From the NCBI GenBank assembly GCA_017410745.1, contig JAFPPJ010000095.1, positions 1 through 5,888 on the forward strand: a stretch of DNA of 5,888 bases. Direction: 5' to 3'. This DNA is from Oscillospiraceae bacterium (lineage in GTDB: Bacteria; Bacillota; Clostridia; Oscillospirales; Ruminococcaceae). Numbering within the stretch: the first letter of the stretch is position 1; every line of letters starts with the position of its first letter. Position numbers and translations under genes: made by a program. A model generated the notes under the pieces. That model searched no databases, was not told the origin of the DNA, and saw nothing but the letters and a program-made list of their open reading frames with translations. Positions 1 to 5,295 of this stretch are shown one piece after another.

Positions 1-2
1 AT

Positions 3-37
3 GCAGTACCGGTGATAAATGATCTCCGGTATGCTGC
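3..37. other. Imperfect inverted repeat at left edge
   Basis: Arms GCAGTACCGG (3-12) and CCGGTA-TG-CTGC (26-37) pair over ten base pairs with a two-base bulge (TG, 32-33) and a 13-base loop. No T-run follows on either strand, so it is not a clear intrinsic terminator. It lies in a segment (1-130) in which I see no convincing gene. It could belong to the untranslated end of a gene to the left of the window, or be chance. Confidence 0.35.
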
Positions 38-48
38 TGTAAAGAGAT

Positions 49-81
49 ACTGCCTCAGAGAATCATACACTCTGAGGCAGT
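49..81. terminator. Perfect 12-bp hairpin between gene ends, possible terminator
   Basis: ACTGCCTCAGAG (49-60) and CTCTGAGGCAGT (70-81) are perfectly complementary, with a nine-base loop. The hairpin lies 50 bp beyond the stop codon of the minus-strand exported-protein gene, where a terminator for that gene would be expected. It could also end a + strand transcript arriving from the left. The flanking T-tracts are poor: TATTA on the + strand, ATCTCTTT on the minus strand. Termination efficiency is therefore uncertain, although the stem is too long and exact to be likely by chance. Confidence 0.55.
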
Positions 82-97
82 TATTACTGATGCGGGG

Positions 98-126
98 TTT
101 ACAAATGGGCGGCTGTGTGGTATAAT
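98..126 (+). promoter_or_regulatory. Near-consensus sigma-A promoter facing into the minus-strand gene
   Basis: A -35 box TTTACA (98-103, one mismatch to TTGACA) is followed by an exact 17-base spacer and a perfect -10 box TATAAT (121-126). The spacer ends in TGG, giving an extended -10 (TGn) element. Transcription would start near 133, at the stop codon of the convergent minus-strand gene, and would be antisense to its whole 3' part. No credible + strand coding region follows. Either it makes an antisense RNA or it is a chance or relic promoter. The sequence match is clear; its activity is inference. Confidence 0.5.
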
Positions 127-130
127 ATCA

Positions 131-1018
131 TCAGCCGAGCTTCTTGAACATACTGTCTATGCTGTCACAGGTCTTATCGTCGTAGCCGTAGCCGCAGGAG
201 CAGGGCGCGAGGGAAACGATGACCGTAGGCCCGTTCACTATCTTGTATACAACGGAGCGCGGGGTCTTGTTTGTCCTTGTGAGATCACCGTATACAAGTC
301 CCTCATCCGCAAGCAGAGCCAGCTCATCGAGGAGCATCTTTTCCTTTTCGTCGGTGGAAGCTGCATTGTATTCATCGCTCGTCATTACAGCATTGATGCG
401 CGCATTTACTTCGTCCCATACGGACAGTTCCTTCTGTGTAGTCTTCTCCTGTACGTTCACATATGTGAGGGACTTAGGGGTGTGTACCTTTCCGTGCGCA
501 TCGGTGTACAGTGCAAAGTAGCAGCGGGAGTAGGATTCGGACTTGTCCGGGTCGCTGTCGATGTCAAGATCGCATCTGAGCCTGATGCTGTATATGCCGT
601 CATTTGCTTTCTCATCGCCGCTTGTTGCAGTCTTGCCGTTGTCATACATATAGCCTATGTGTCTGTCGGTGTCTATGTCGATGAGAGCGATGCGTGAGGG
701 CATATCATCGCCGACAGGTATAGTCGCATAATGTATGACCTCGCCTGTGCCGCAGCCGTTCTCTCCCTTGTCATCGGTGAAGACATATTTTCTTGTCTCG
801 GACATCTCTATGTCCTTTATGGCGTTCTTGTCGTTGAATCTGGGAGAGCCGTTCTTGTAGGTCTTTGCTTTGGGATCCCGTCTGCCGACCTTTACGGCAT
901 AGGTATAGGATGCTTTGGGATTTGCGTCTTCGGATGACTCTGCTTTGGCAGCAAGTGCGCTGACGGGGCAGCCTGCAAGTGTGGAAACTGCTATAAGTAA
1001 TGATACGAGCTTTTTCAT
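131..1018 (-). CDS. Exported protein, probable lipoprotein, with a GDxxxxDGIYS-type motif
   Basis: This gene encodes 295 residues and I cannot assign a named function. The N-terminus is a signal peptide: two lysines at 2-3, a hydrophobic run, then L14-A15-G16-C17, which fits a lipobox. A second cleavage option follows at S20-ALAA-K25, a signal peptidase I type site, so the mature protein may be lipid-anchored or free. Residues 114-143 contain acidic residues, then Y125-D126-N127-G128 and G134-D135-E136 leading to N139-D140-G141-I142-Y143. This resembles the loop of 'choice-of-anchor X'-like and related Ig-fold domains of secreted proteins, so a beta-sandwich with a possible calcium loop is inferred. 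Residues 195-240 look helical, and the C-terminus has three cysteines (273, 275, 284). The ATG at 1018 is supported by GAAAGGG (1029-1035) about ten bases upstream on the minus strand. It is divergent from the metal transporter, with no evident functional link. The export call is firm; the domain call is tentative. Confidence 0.85.
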   Translation of the reverse strand: MKKLVSLLIAVSTLAGCPVSALAAKAESSEDANPKASYTYAVKVGRRDPKAKTYKNGSPRFNDKNAIKDIEMSETRKYVFTDDKGENGCGTGEVIHYATIPVGDDMPSRIALIDIDTDRHIGYMYDNGKTATSGDEKANDGIYSIRLRCDLDIDSDPDKSESYSRCYFALYTDAHGKVHTPKSLTYVNVQEKTTQKELSVWDEVNARINAVMTSDEYNAASTDEKEKMLLDELALLADEGLVYGDLTRTNKTPRSVVYKIVNGPTVIVSLAPCSCGYGYDDKTCDSIDSMFKKLG

Positions 1019-1046
1019 GATATGATATCCCTTTCGGTCTGATTTT

Positions 1047-1072
1047 CCGTCCCTTACTGCAGTCGGGAGCGG
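1047..1072. other. Hairpin in the leader of the exported-protein gene
   Basis: CCGTCCC (1047-1053) pairs with GGGAGCGG (1065-1072), leaving one bulged G. The loop contains the self-complementary ACTGCAGT. The hairpin sits 28 bases upstream of the minus-strand start codon and would lie in that gene's leader if transcription begins near the TATA-rich stretch at 1085-1100. No T-run follows, so it is not a terminator. It may affect mRNA stability, or be chance. Confidence 0.3.
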
Positions 1073-1090
1073 CCTTTGTGATCATCTGTA

Positions 1091-1148
1091 TATAATACAA
1101 CCGTGTTCGGCGATATTTTTCATTTTCACAAAATTTTCACATAAGGAG
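1091..1148 (+). promoter_or_regulatory. Putative -10 box and ribosome binding site of the cation transporter
   Basis: TATAAT at 1091-1096 is the only good -10 match ahead of the transporter gene, but no recognisable -35 lies 16-18 bp upstream (1067-1074 reads GAGCGGCC). The promoter is therefore weak or needs an activator. Read on the other strand, the same AT-rich stretch contains TATTAT and could serve the divergent gene. Downstream, a short direct repeat TTTTCAC occurs twice (around 1123-1140), and AAGGAG (1143-1148) sits seven bases before the ATG. The implied leader of about 50 bases is too short for a yybP-ykoY manganese riboswitch. Confidence 0.4.
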
Positions 1149-1155
1149 AAATTCT

Positions 1156-2286
1156 ATGCATAACAATTCCGAAGATACATCCAGAGAGAAGATAATAGTC
1201 AGGACAAGCATAACAGGTATCGCGGCAAATGTGCTGCTTGCGGCGATGAAGGCTGTGATAGGCGTGCTTACACACTCCATCGCGATAGTGCTCGATGCGG
1301 TGAACAATATCTCGGATGCGGGCAGCTCCCTTATCACGATAATAGGAACGAAGCTTGCAGGCCGTGAGCCTGACAAGAAGCATCCGTTCGGGTACGGGAG
1401 GATAGAATACCTCAGCGCGATGGTGATAGCCGTGATAGTGCTGTATGCGGGCGTCACATCCTTCGTGGAATCCGTGAAGACGATAATATCGCCGTCTGTG
1501 CCCGAATATTCGGCAGTGTCGCTCGTCATTGTGGCTGTGGCGGTGATAGTGAAGATAGTGCTTGGAAGATATGTGAAAAGCGTGGGCGAGAAGGTCAATT
1601 CATCATCGCTGGTAAACTCGGGAGAGGATGCCACGCTCGATTCCATAATATCAGCCTCCACCCTTGCGGCGGCGATCATATTCATGACAGTGAAGATATC
1701 GTTGGAGGCATGGCTCGGTGCGATAATATCCGGCATTATCATAAAGTCGGGACTTGAGATGCTAAAGGAGACCATATCCCAGATACTCGGCGAAAGAAAT
1801 GACGCAGAGCTTGCAAAGGCGATATATCAGACCGTAAAGGAATTTCCCGATGTGAGCGGTGCGTATGACCTGGTGCTCAATAACTACGGCCCCGAGACAT
1901 GGAACGGCTCTGTGCATATAGAAGTGCCCGATACCTATTCGGCAGAAAGGCTTGACAGGCTTATCCGCGAGATAACCATGAAGGTGCTGTCCGAGCATAA
2001 GGTGCTGCTCACTGCTGTGGGCGTATACTCCGTCAATACTAAGGACGATGATATCATCCGCATACGGGATAAGGTAACTCAGACAGTGACCGCACATAAG
2101 TACGTCAATCAGATGCACGGCTTCTATATAGACAAGGATAGAATGACCATGCGGTTCGATGTGGTGATAAGCTTTGATGCGAAGGATCGCAGGACGGTCT
2201 ATGAGGATATAGCAAGTGAGATAAAGAAGGAATATCCGGAGTATGAACTTCAGATAGCTATGGATACCGATTTCATGGAGGAATAA
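1156..2286 (+). CDS. Cation diffusion facilitator (CDF) transporter, possibly a Mn/Fe exporter
   Basis: This is a proton-coupled divalent-metal exporter of the inner membrane, 376 residues. Six membrane helices are visible at about 12-37, 41-64, 84-106, 117-137, 155-179 and 181-199. The family signature H76-P77-F78-G79-Y80-G81-R82 lies in the loop between helices 2 and 3. The metal-site quartet reads N50xxxD54 in helix 2 and D158xxxD162 in helix 5. The histidine found in zinc-type members (HxxxD) is replaced by Asp, a pattern linked to manganese- or iron-selective CDFs, so substrate Mn2+ (or Fe2+) is inferred. After helix 6 there are two consecutive alpha/beta modules (about 212-292 and 296-372), where most CDFs of about 300 residues have one; this suggests a tandem cytoplasmic domain. 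The start is supported by AAGGAG seven bases upstream. It appears monocistronic, with a hairpin right after the stop. The family call is firm; the substrate is tentative. Confidence 0.93.
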   Translation: MHNNSEDTSREKIIVRTSITGIAANVLLAAMKAVIGVLTHSIAIVLDAVNNISDAGSSLITIIGTKLAGREPDKKHPFGYGRIEYLSAMVIAVIVLYAGVTSFVESVKTIISPSVPEYSAVSLVIVAVAVIVKIVLGRYVKSVGEKVNSSSLVNSGEDATLDSIISASTLAAAIIFMTVKISLEAWLGAIISGIIIKSGLEMLKETISQILGERNDAELAKAIYQTVKEFPDVSGAYDLVLNNYGPETWNGSVHIEVPDTYSAERLDRLIREITMKVLSEHKVLLTAVGVYSVNTKDDDIIRIRDKVTQTVTAHKYVNQMHGFYIDKDRMTMRFDVVISFDAKDRRTVYEDIASEIKKEYPEYELQIAMDTDFMEE

Positions 2287-2290
2287 TGAC

Positions 2291-2319
2291 AGCCGCTGCC
2301 TTAATGGCAGCGGCTTTGT
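2291..2319 (+). terminator. Probable terminator of the CDF gene
   Basis: AGCCGCTGCC (2291-2300) and GGCAGCGGCT (2306-2315) form a perfect, GC-rich 10-bp stem with loop TTAAT. It begins four bases after the CDF stop codon. The following tract is short (TTT at 2315-2317, then GTG), so the U-run is suboptimal and some read-through toward the next operon is possible. Confidence 0.7.
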
Positions 2320-2376
2320 GCATATTGTACAAAGAAATGTACTTGTGTTACATCAAATTTGAAATAATATACTATT

Positions 2377-2393
2377 TTCGACCGACGGTCGAA
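2377..2393. promoter_or_regulatory. Upstream TetR operator (O1)
   Basis: TTCGACCG-A-CGGTCGAA is a perfect 17-bp palindrome about a central A. Its core is repeated at 2440-2452, 61 bp away centre to centre, near six helical turns. It ends seven bases before the -35 box of the operon promoter. A weaker possible promoter (TTGTGT at 2344-2349, 18-base spacer, TATACT at 2368-2373) would have this site at its transcription start. The adjacent TetR gene makes it the probable binding protein; this is inference from position and symmetry. Confidence 0.8.
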
Positions 2394-2400
2394 TTTGCTA

Positions 2401-2429
2401 TTGACAAAAGCGAAGCTGTATGCTATTAT
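2401..2429 (+). promoter_or_regulatory. Strong promoter of the tetR-CPBP-MFS operon
   Basis: A perfect -35 TTGACA (2401-2406), a 17-base spacer ending in TGC (extended -10), and -10 TATTAT (2424-2429) make this a strong sigma-A promoter. The start should fall near 2435-2437, just ahead of or at the downstream operator. With an operator on each side, bound repressor would block polymerase access directly. Confidence 0.88.
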
Positions 2430-2439
2430 AATAAAAAAC

Positions 2440-2452
2440 CGACCGACGGTCG
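2440..2452. promoter_or_regulatory. Downstream TetR operator (O2)
   Basis: CGACCG-A-CGGTCG is a perfect 13-bp palindrome identical to the core of O1. Symmetry fails at the next pair out (C2439 against A2453), so this copy is less extended than O1 and may bind more weakly. It covers the first transcribed bases of the operon and ends just upstream of the repressor's ribosome binding site. Confidence 0.8.
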
Positions 2453-2457
2453 AAAAT

Positions 2458-2463
2458 AGGTGA
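2458..2463 (+). promoter_or_regulatory. Ribosome binding site that sets the tetR start
   Basis: AGGTGA (2458-2463) lies five bases before ATG 2469. The longer reading frame opens at GTG 2460 and has another ATG at 2463, but both overlap this motif and have no other Shine-Dalgarno sequence at a suitable distance. The start at 2469 is therefore preferred. Confidence 0.65.
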
Positions 2464-2468
2464 TGAAT

Positions 2469-3095
2469 ATGACAAAGGGCGAGAGGACCAGGAAAAAGCT
2501 GCTCGATATAGCCTATGAGCTGTTCCTGTCAAAGGGCTATGAGGAGACCAGCGTAGAGGATATACTAAGCAGAGCACAGATAGCAAAGGGGACGTATTAC
2601 TATTACTTCGAGAGCAAGGAACAGATGCTCGAAGAAGTAATAGAGATGATGATAGAAGAGGAAGCGCAGACGGCACAGAAAATACTGGAGTCCGGCATGC
2701 CTGCACCTCAGAAGATAATCGGCATAATAGCCGCATTCCATCCCTCAAAGGATGAACAGCCCATAGGGGATCTGCTCAACCGTCCCGAAAATCTGCTTAT
2801 GCACAAGAAGGTCATGACAAAGCTGATGAACAAGCTCATACCTATGCTCGGCTCTATCGTGGAGGATGGAGTGAACGACGGAGTGTTCAGATGCAGACTT
2901 ATATCCGTGCGTGTGAAGGTGCTTCTGATCGTAGCCAGTGCCCTCTTTGACGACAATAAGCAGACACCGGAGGAGATAGAGGTATTCATAGATCTCACCG
3001 AGAAGATACTCGGCGCAGAGAAGGGCACTATGGATTTTATGAAGACGCTTATAGGACAGTCCGATACAAACAAGTTACGGGAGGGAGAGCTATGA
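2469..3095 (+). CDS. TetR/AcrR-family repressor, probable autoregulator of the efflux operon
   Basis: This is a 208-residue cytoplasmic DNA-binding repressor of usual TetR length. Residues 5-50 form the classic N-terminal three-helix domain: the first helix ends at L18-F19, then G23-Y24, then the helix-turn-helix from T27-S28-V29 to K40-G41-T42-Y43-Y44-Y45-Y46-F47, followed by S49-K50-E51. Residues from about 55 on are the helical ligand-binding and dimerisation domain, which diverges too much to name the inducer. It is the first gene of its operon. Its own promoter lies between two copies of a perfect palindrome, so negative autoregulation and control of the two downstream membrane proteins are inferred. 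It overlaps the next gene by ATGA (3092-3095), implying translational coupling. Isoleucine is mostly ATA, as in its neighbours. The alternative starts GTG 2460 or ATG 2463 would add three or two residues. Confidence 0.93.
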   Translation: MTKGERTRKKLLDIAYELFLSKGYEETSVEDILSRAQIAKGTYYYYFESKEQMLEEVIEMMIEEEAQTAQKILESGMPAPQKIIGIIAAFHPSKDEQPIGDLLNRPENLLMHKKVMTKLMNKLIPMLGSIVEDGVNDGVFRCRLISVRVKVLLIVASALFDDNKQTPEEIEVFIDLTEKILGAEKGTMDFMKTLIGQSDTNKLREGEL

Positions 3096-3943
3096 AATAT
3101 ACATACAGGCCTGTGCGGTTCTATCTTACGGTATTCGGGCTCACATGGGGCTTCTGGATCGCCGCACTGTTCGTGAAGGATACCCCGCTGATGTTCGTGC
3201 TCATGGTGCTCGGACTTTTCATGCCCGCTGTCACGGCGGTGGTCACCGTGCTCACATCAAAGAACAGGATGCTCATAGATGACTTCAAGCGCAAGATAGT
3301 CGGCTTCTACAGGATAAAGCCGATAACGATCGTCAAGGCAGTGGCAGTGTTCTTTGCCGCGGTGCTCATATCCATCGGGATATCGGTGCTGTTCGGCGGG
3401 TCTCCGAAGCAGCTGAGCTTCACGGAGGATTTCTCCTTTTCCATCGGCGGTACATCCGCACTTCTTACGATGGTGCTCGCATCGGTGATAGAGGAAGTGG
3501 GCTGGAGAGGCTACGGTGAGGACGCGGTGGGCTCATATCACACTTGGTTCAATGAGACGCTCATATTCGGATGCATATGGGGCTGCTGGCATCTGCCGCT
3601 GTTCCTGATACCCGGCACATATCATTATACGCTCACACAGCTGGGCCCGCTGTATATAATAAACTTCATGCTCAGCACCATACCCGTAGACTTTCTGCAG
3701 ACATGGGTGTATGTCAAGAACAACAGGAGCATGCTCGCCACGGCGATATTCCATCTGTTCCTCAATGTGATGCAGGAGAAGATAGCGATAACTCCTCAGA
3801 CAAAGTGCATCGAAACACTGGTGCTCACAGGATTTGCAGCATTGATCATCATCAGGAACAAGGAACTCTTCTTTGAAAGAGAGCATATCGGACGGCTTCT
3901 TGAAGTGCAGGAGGCGAAGGATAATGAAAAGAAACTTCAATAA
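3092..3943 (+). CDS. CPBP-family (CAAX protease-like) intramembrane metalloprotease
   Basis: This 283-residue polytopic membrane protein has about seven or eight hydrophobic helices (for example 10-28, 32-54, 80-101, 155-173, 187-205, 240-256). The three conserved motifs of the CPBP/Abi family are intact: E134-E135-x-x-x-R139, W163-x-x-x-H167 and H221-x-x-x-N225. These residues are expected to form the metal-dependent active site within the membrane. Bacterial members are linked to bacteriocin self-immunity, peptide maturation and membrane-protein quality control; the substrate here is unknown. The start overlaps the repressor stop by four bases, with GGGAGG (3079-3084) seven bases upstream. 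The stop lies 20 bases inside the exporter gene. Co-expression with a TetR regulator and an exporter suggests a role in resistance to, or processing of, a membrane-active compound. The family is firm; the role is inference. Confidence 0.92.
   Translation: MKYTYRPVRFYLTVFGLTWGFWIAALFVKDTPLMFVLMVLGLFMPAVTAVVTVLTSKNRMLIDDFKRKIVGFYRIKPITIVKAVAVFFAAVLISIGISVLFGGSPKQLSFTEDFSFSIGGTSALLTMVLASVIEEVGWRGYGEDAVGSYHTWFNETLIFGCIWGCWHLPLFLIPGTYHYTLTQLGPLYIINFMLSTIPVDFLQTWVYVKNNRSMLATAIFHLFLNVMQEKIAITPQTKCIETLVLTGFAALIIIRNKELFFEREHIGRLLEVQEAKDNEKKLQ
3909..3914 (+). promoter_or_regulatory. Ribosome binding site that sets the MFS start
   Basis: AGGAGG lies nine bases before ATG 3924, inside the 3' end of the CPBP gene. 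The longest open frame begins at TTG 3873, which would add 17 mostly charged residues (including RRRR) before the first membrane helix. It is less well supported, so the start is placed at 3924. Confidence 0.8.
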
Positions 3944-5153
3944 ATTCCTGCTGCTGTGGGCAGGAGAGCTGATATCATCGGTGGGCGGCGGACTTTCGGC
4001 ATTCGGTCTGGGCGTGTATGTGTTCAATATGACGGGCAGGGCGGCGGATATGGCGCTTGTGACGCTCATAGCCTTTCTGCCGGGACTGCTGTTTGGCGTG
4101 CCTGCGGGCGTGCTTGCGGACAGATATGACCGCAGACTGCTGATGATGACAGGCGACGGGCTGTCTGCCATGGGGATTGTTTTCATACTCATATGTATGA
4201 TCAATGGCGGAGCCACACTGCTTCAGATATGCATAGGCGTGGGCATCAGCTCCGTATTCTCCGCTCTGCTCGAGCCATCGTTCAGGGCGACGATCACAGA
4301 CCTCCTCACAAAGGAGGAATACTCAAAGGCCAGCGGCCTTGTATCCCTTGCGGGCAGTGCAAGGTATCTGCTCTCGCCTGTGATAGCGGGTGCGCTGCTG
4401 ACGGTGAGCGATATACGCCTGCTGCTCATCATAGATATATGCACCTTCTTCGTGACCATAGTGGCGGCGGCTTTCGTAAGAAAGAACATGACCGTGATGA
4501 AGACGGAGATAAAGGGTACATTCATGGAGAATATGAAGGACGGCTGGGATGCGCTCTCGGCAAACAGGGGAGTTCTGCTCCTTGTTGCGGTGTCCTCGCT
4601 TATCACTATGTTCATGGGGATGTTCCAGATACTCGCAGAGCCTATGATACTGTCCTTCTCCGATGCCAAGACGCTGGGCATATCCGAGACGATATGTGCG
4701 AGCGGCATGCTCGTTTCCGCCCTCGTGATAGGTGTAAAGGGCATAAAGAGCAGGTTTGTGAAGAATATGAGCCTGTCCCTCATGCTTATGGGAGTATTCA
4801 TGGCAGGCTTCGCACTTACAAACAATATCACTTTCATATGCTCGTCGGGCTTTATGTTCTTTGCGTGCCTGCCGGTAGCAAACAACTGCCTTGACTACCT
4901 TGCAAGGACGAATATACCCGACAGGCTGCAGGGCAGGGCGTGGGGCATGATAGGTTTCCTATCGCAGCTCGGGTACGTCGCAGCCTATGCCGTCTCGGGG
5001 ATATCCGCAGACGCCATCGGCGAGATGACGGGCGCGGGCGTAGGCAGGGGCGCTGCTGCGGTGATACGCATCGCGGGGATATGCCTTGCGGCTTCCGCAC
5101 TGTGCATACCTATGGCAAAGAGCGTTAGGAAACTTGAAGCGTGCAGGGCGTGA
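3924..5153 (+). CDS. MFS exporter, DHA3 (EntS/Mef-like) type
   Basis: This is a 409-residue, 12-helix major facilitator of normal length, expected to export a small hydrophobic compound from cytoplasm to outside by proton antiport. The first helix follows the short basic start K2-R3-N4. Motif A is clear in the loop between helices 2 and 3: G62-V-L-A-D66-R67-Y-D69-R70-R71. Residues 118-145 (PSFRA, then LLTKEEYSKASGLVSLAGS) and 331-341 (IPDRLQGRAWG) match conserved stretches of the DHA3 group, which holds siderophore exporters like EntS and macrolide exporters like Mef. The charged central loop lies at about 185-215. The substrate cannot be told from sequence. It is the last gene of the operon, overlaps the CPBP gene by 20 bases, and its stop codon sits inside the terminator hairpin. 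Drug, bile-salt or peptide efflux are all possible. Confidence 0.92.
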   Translation: MKRNFNKFLLLWAGELISSVGGGLSAFGLGVYVFNMTGRAADMALVTLIAFLPGLLFGVPAGVLADRYDRRLLMMTGDGLSAMGIVFILICMINGGATLLQICIGVGISSVFSALLEPSFRATITDLLTKEEYSKASGLVSLAGSARYLLSPVIAGALLTVSDIRLLLIIDICTFFVTIVAAAFVRKNMTVMKTEIKGTFMENMKDGWDALSANRGVLLLVAVSSLITMFMGMFQILAEPMILSFSDAKTLGISETICASGMLVSALVIGVKGIKSRFVKNMSLSLMLMGVFMAGFALTNNITFICSSGFMFFACLPVANNCLDYLARTNIPDRLQGRAWGMIGFLSQLGYVAAYAVSGISADAIGEMTGAGVGRGAAAVIRIAGICLAASALCIPMAKSVRKLEACRA

Positions 5154-5180
5154 GGGGCTTACTCTCACGCTCTTTCTTTT
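5146..5180 (+). terminator. Rho-independent terminator of the tetR-CPBP-MFS operon
   Basis: GGGCGTGAGGG (5146-5156, allowing two G-T pairs) pairs with CTCTCACGCTC (5162-5172) around a five-base loop, followed by TTTCTTTT (5173-5180). The hairpin includes the MFS stop codon TGA (5151-5153), so terminating ribosomes may affect its folding. Confidence 0.8.
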
Positions 5181-5232
5181 AGCATGATATCTCACCTGCT
5201 GCTGAAATATCAAAATTTTTTTCAAAAACCCC

Positions 5233-5261
5233 TTGACAGCTAATCGAAATTAGCTTATAAT
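5233..5261 (+). promoter_or_regulatory. Perfect-consensus promoter of the second tetR gene
   Basis: TTGACA (5233-5238), a 17-base spacer and TATAAT (5256-5261) match the sigma-A consensus at all twelve positions. Such a promoter is normally tightly repressed, and two operators overlap or adjoin it. The ribosome binding site AAAGGAGG (5282-5289) follows, six bases before the ATG. Confidence 0.92.
5239..5254. promoter_or_regulatory. Operator within the promoter spacer
   Basis: GCTAAT-CGAA-ATTAGC is a perfect inverted repeat, extended by one more pair on each side (A5238/T5255). It fills the whole spacer between the -35 and -10 boxes. A dimer bound here would exclude RNA polymerase. The probable ligand is the TetR protein encoded immediately downstream. 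Confidence 0.82.
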
Positions 5262-5264
5262 ATA

Positions 5265-5280
5265 GCTAACGGGAATTAGC
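5265..5280. promoter_or_regulatory. Second operator downstream of the -10 box
   Basis: GCTAA (5265-5269) and TTAGC (5276-5280) repeat the half-sites of the upstream operator with the same six-base gap, though the innermost pair is mismatched (C5270/A5275). Centre-to-centre distance between the two operators is 26 bp, about two and a half turns. It covers the likely transcription start and ends just before the ribosome binding site. Confidence 0.75.
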
Positions 5281-5295
5281 CAAAGGAGGGTCAAT

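Noticed and set aside
3..125. Short + strand open frame of about 40 codons at the left edge
   Set aside because: It has no ribosome binding site, runs through both hairpins, and its predicted peptide shows no recognisable feature. Chance is the simplest reading.
219..697. + strand open frames downstream of the antisense promoter, some hydrophobic
   Set aside because: They are frame shadows of the minus-strand exported-protein gene, with no Shine-Dalgarno sequence and low-complexity Val/Ser content typical of the complementary strand.
1019..1155. yybP-ykoY manganese riboswitch ahead of the CDF gene
   Set aside because: The likely leader is only about 50 bases and I see none of the expected paired helices, so there is not enough room or structure.
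2321..2376. Second promoter (TTGTGT-18-TATACT) for the TetR operon as a separate feature
   Set aside because: The -35 box matches consensus at only three of six positions. It is mentioned with operator O1 but not annotated on its own.
3533..4216. Long minus-strand open frame of 227 codons opposite the CPBP and MFS genes
   Set aside because: It spans two strongly supported overlapping genes on the + strand and its translation is not recognisable. It is a shadow frame.
4301..4340. Two adjacent hairpins in the MFS gene (CCTCCT/AGGAGG and AAGGCC/GGCCTT)
   Set aside because: They lie in the middle of a well-conserved coding stretch, have no T-run, and the internal AAGGAGG has no start codon at a suitable distance. 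They are probably by-products of codon choice.
5185..5228. Second terminator (TGATAT...ATATCA followed by a T-run)
   Set aside because: The stem is only six weak pairs with a 16-base loop, and a better terminator ends at 5180. The A/T runs here may instead be an UP-like element for the next promoter.
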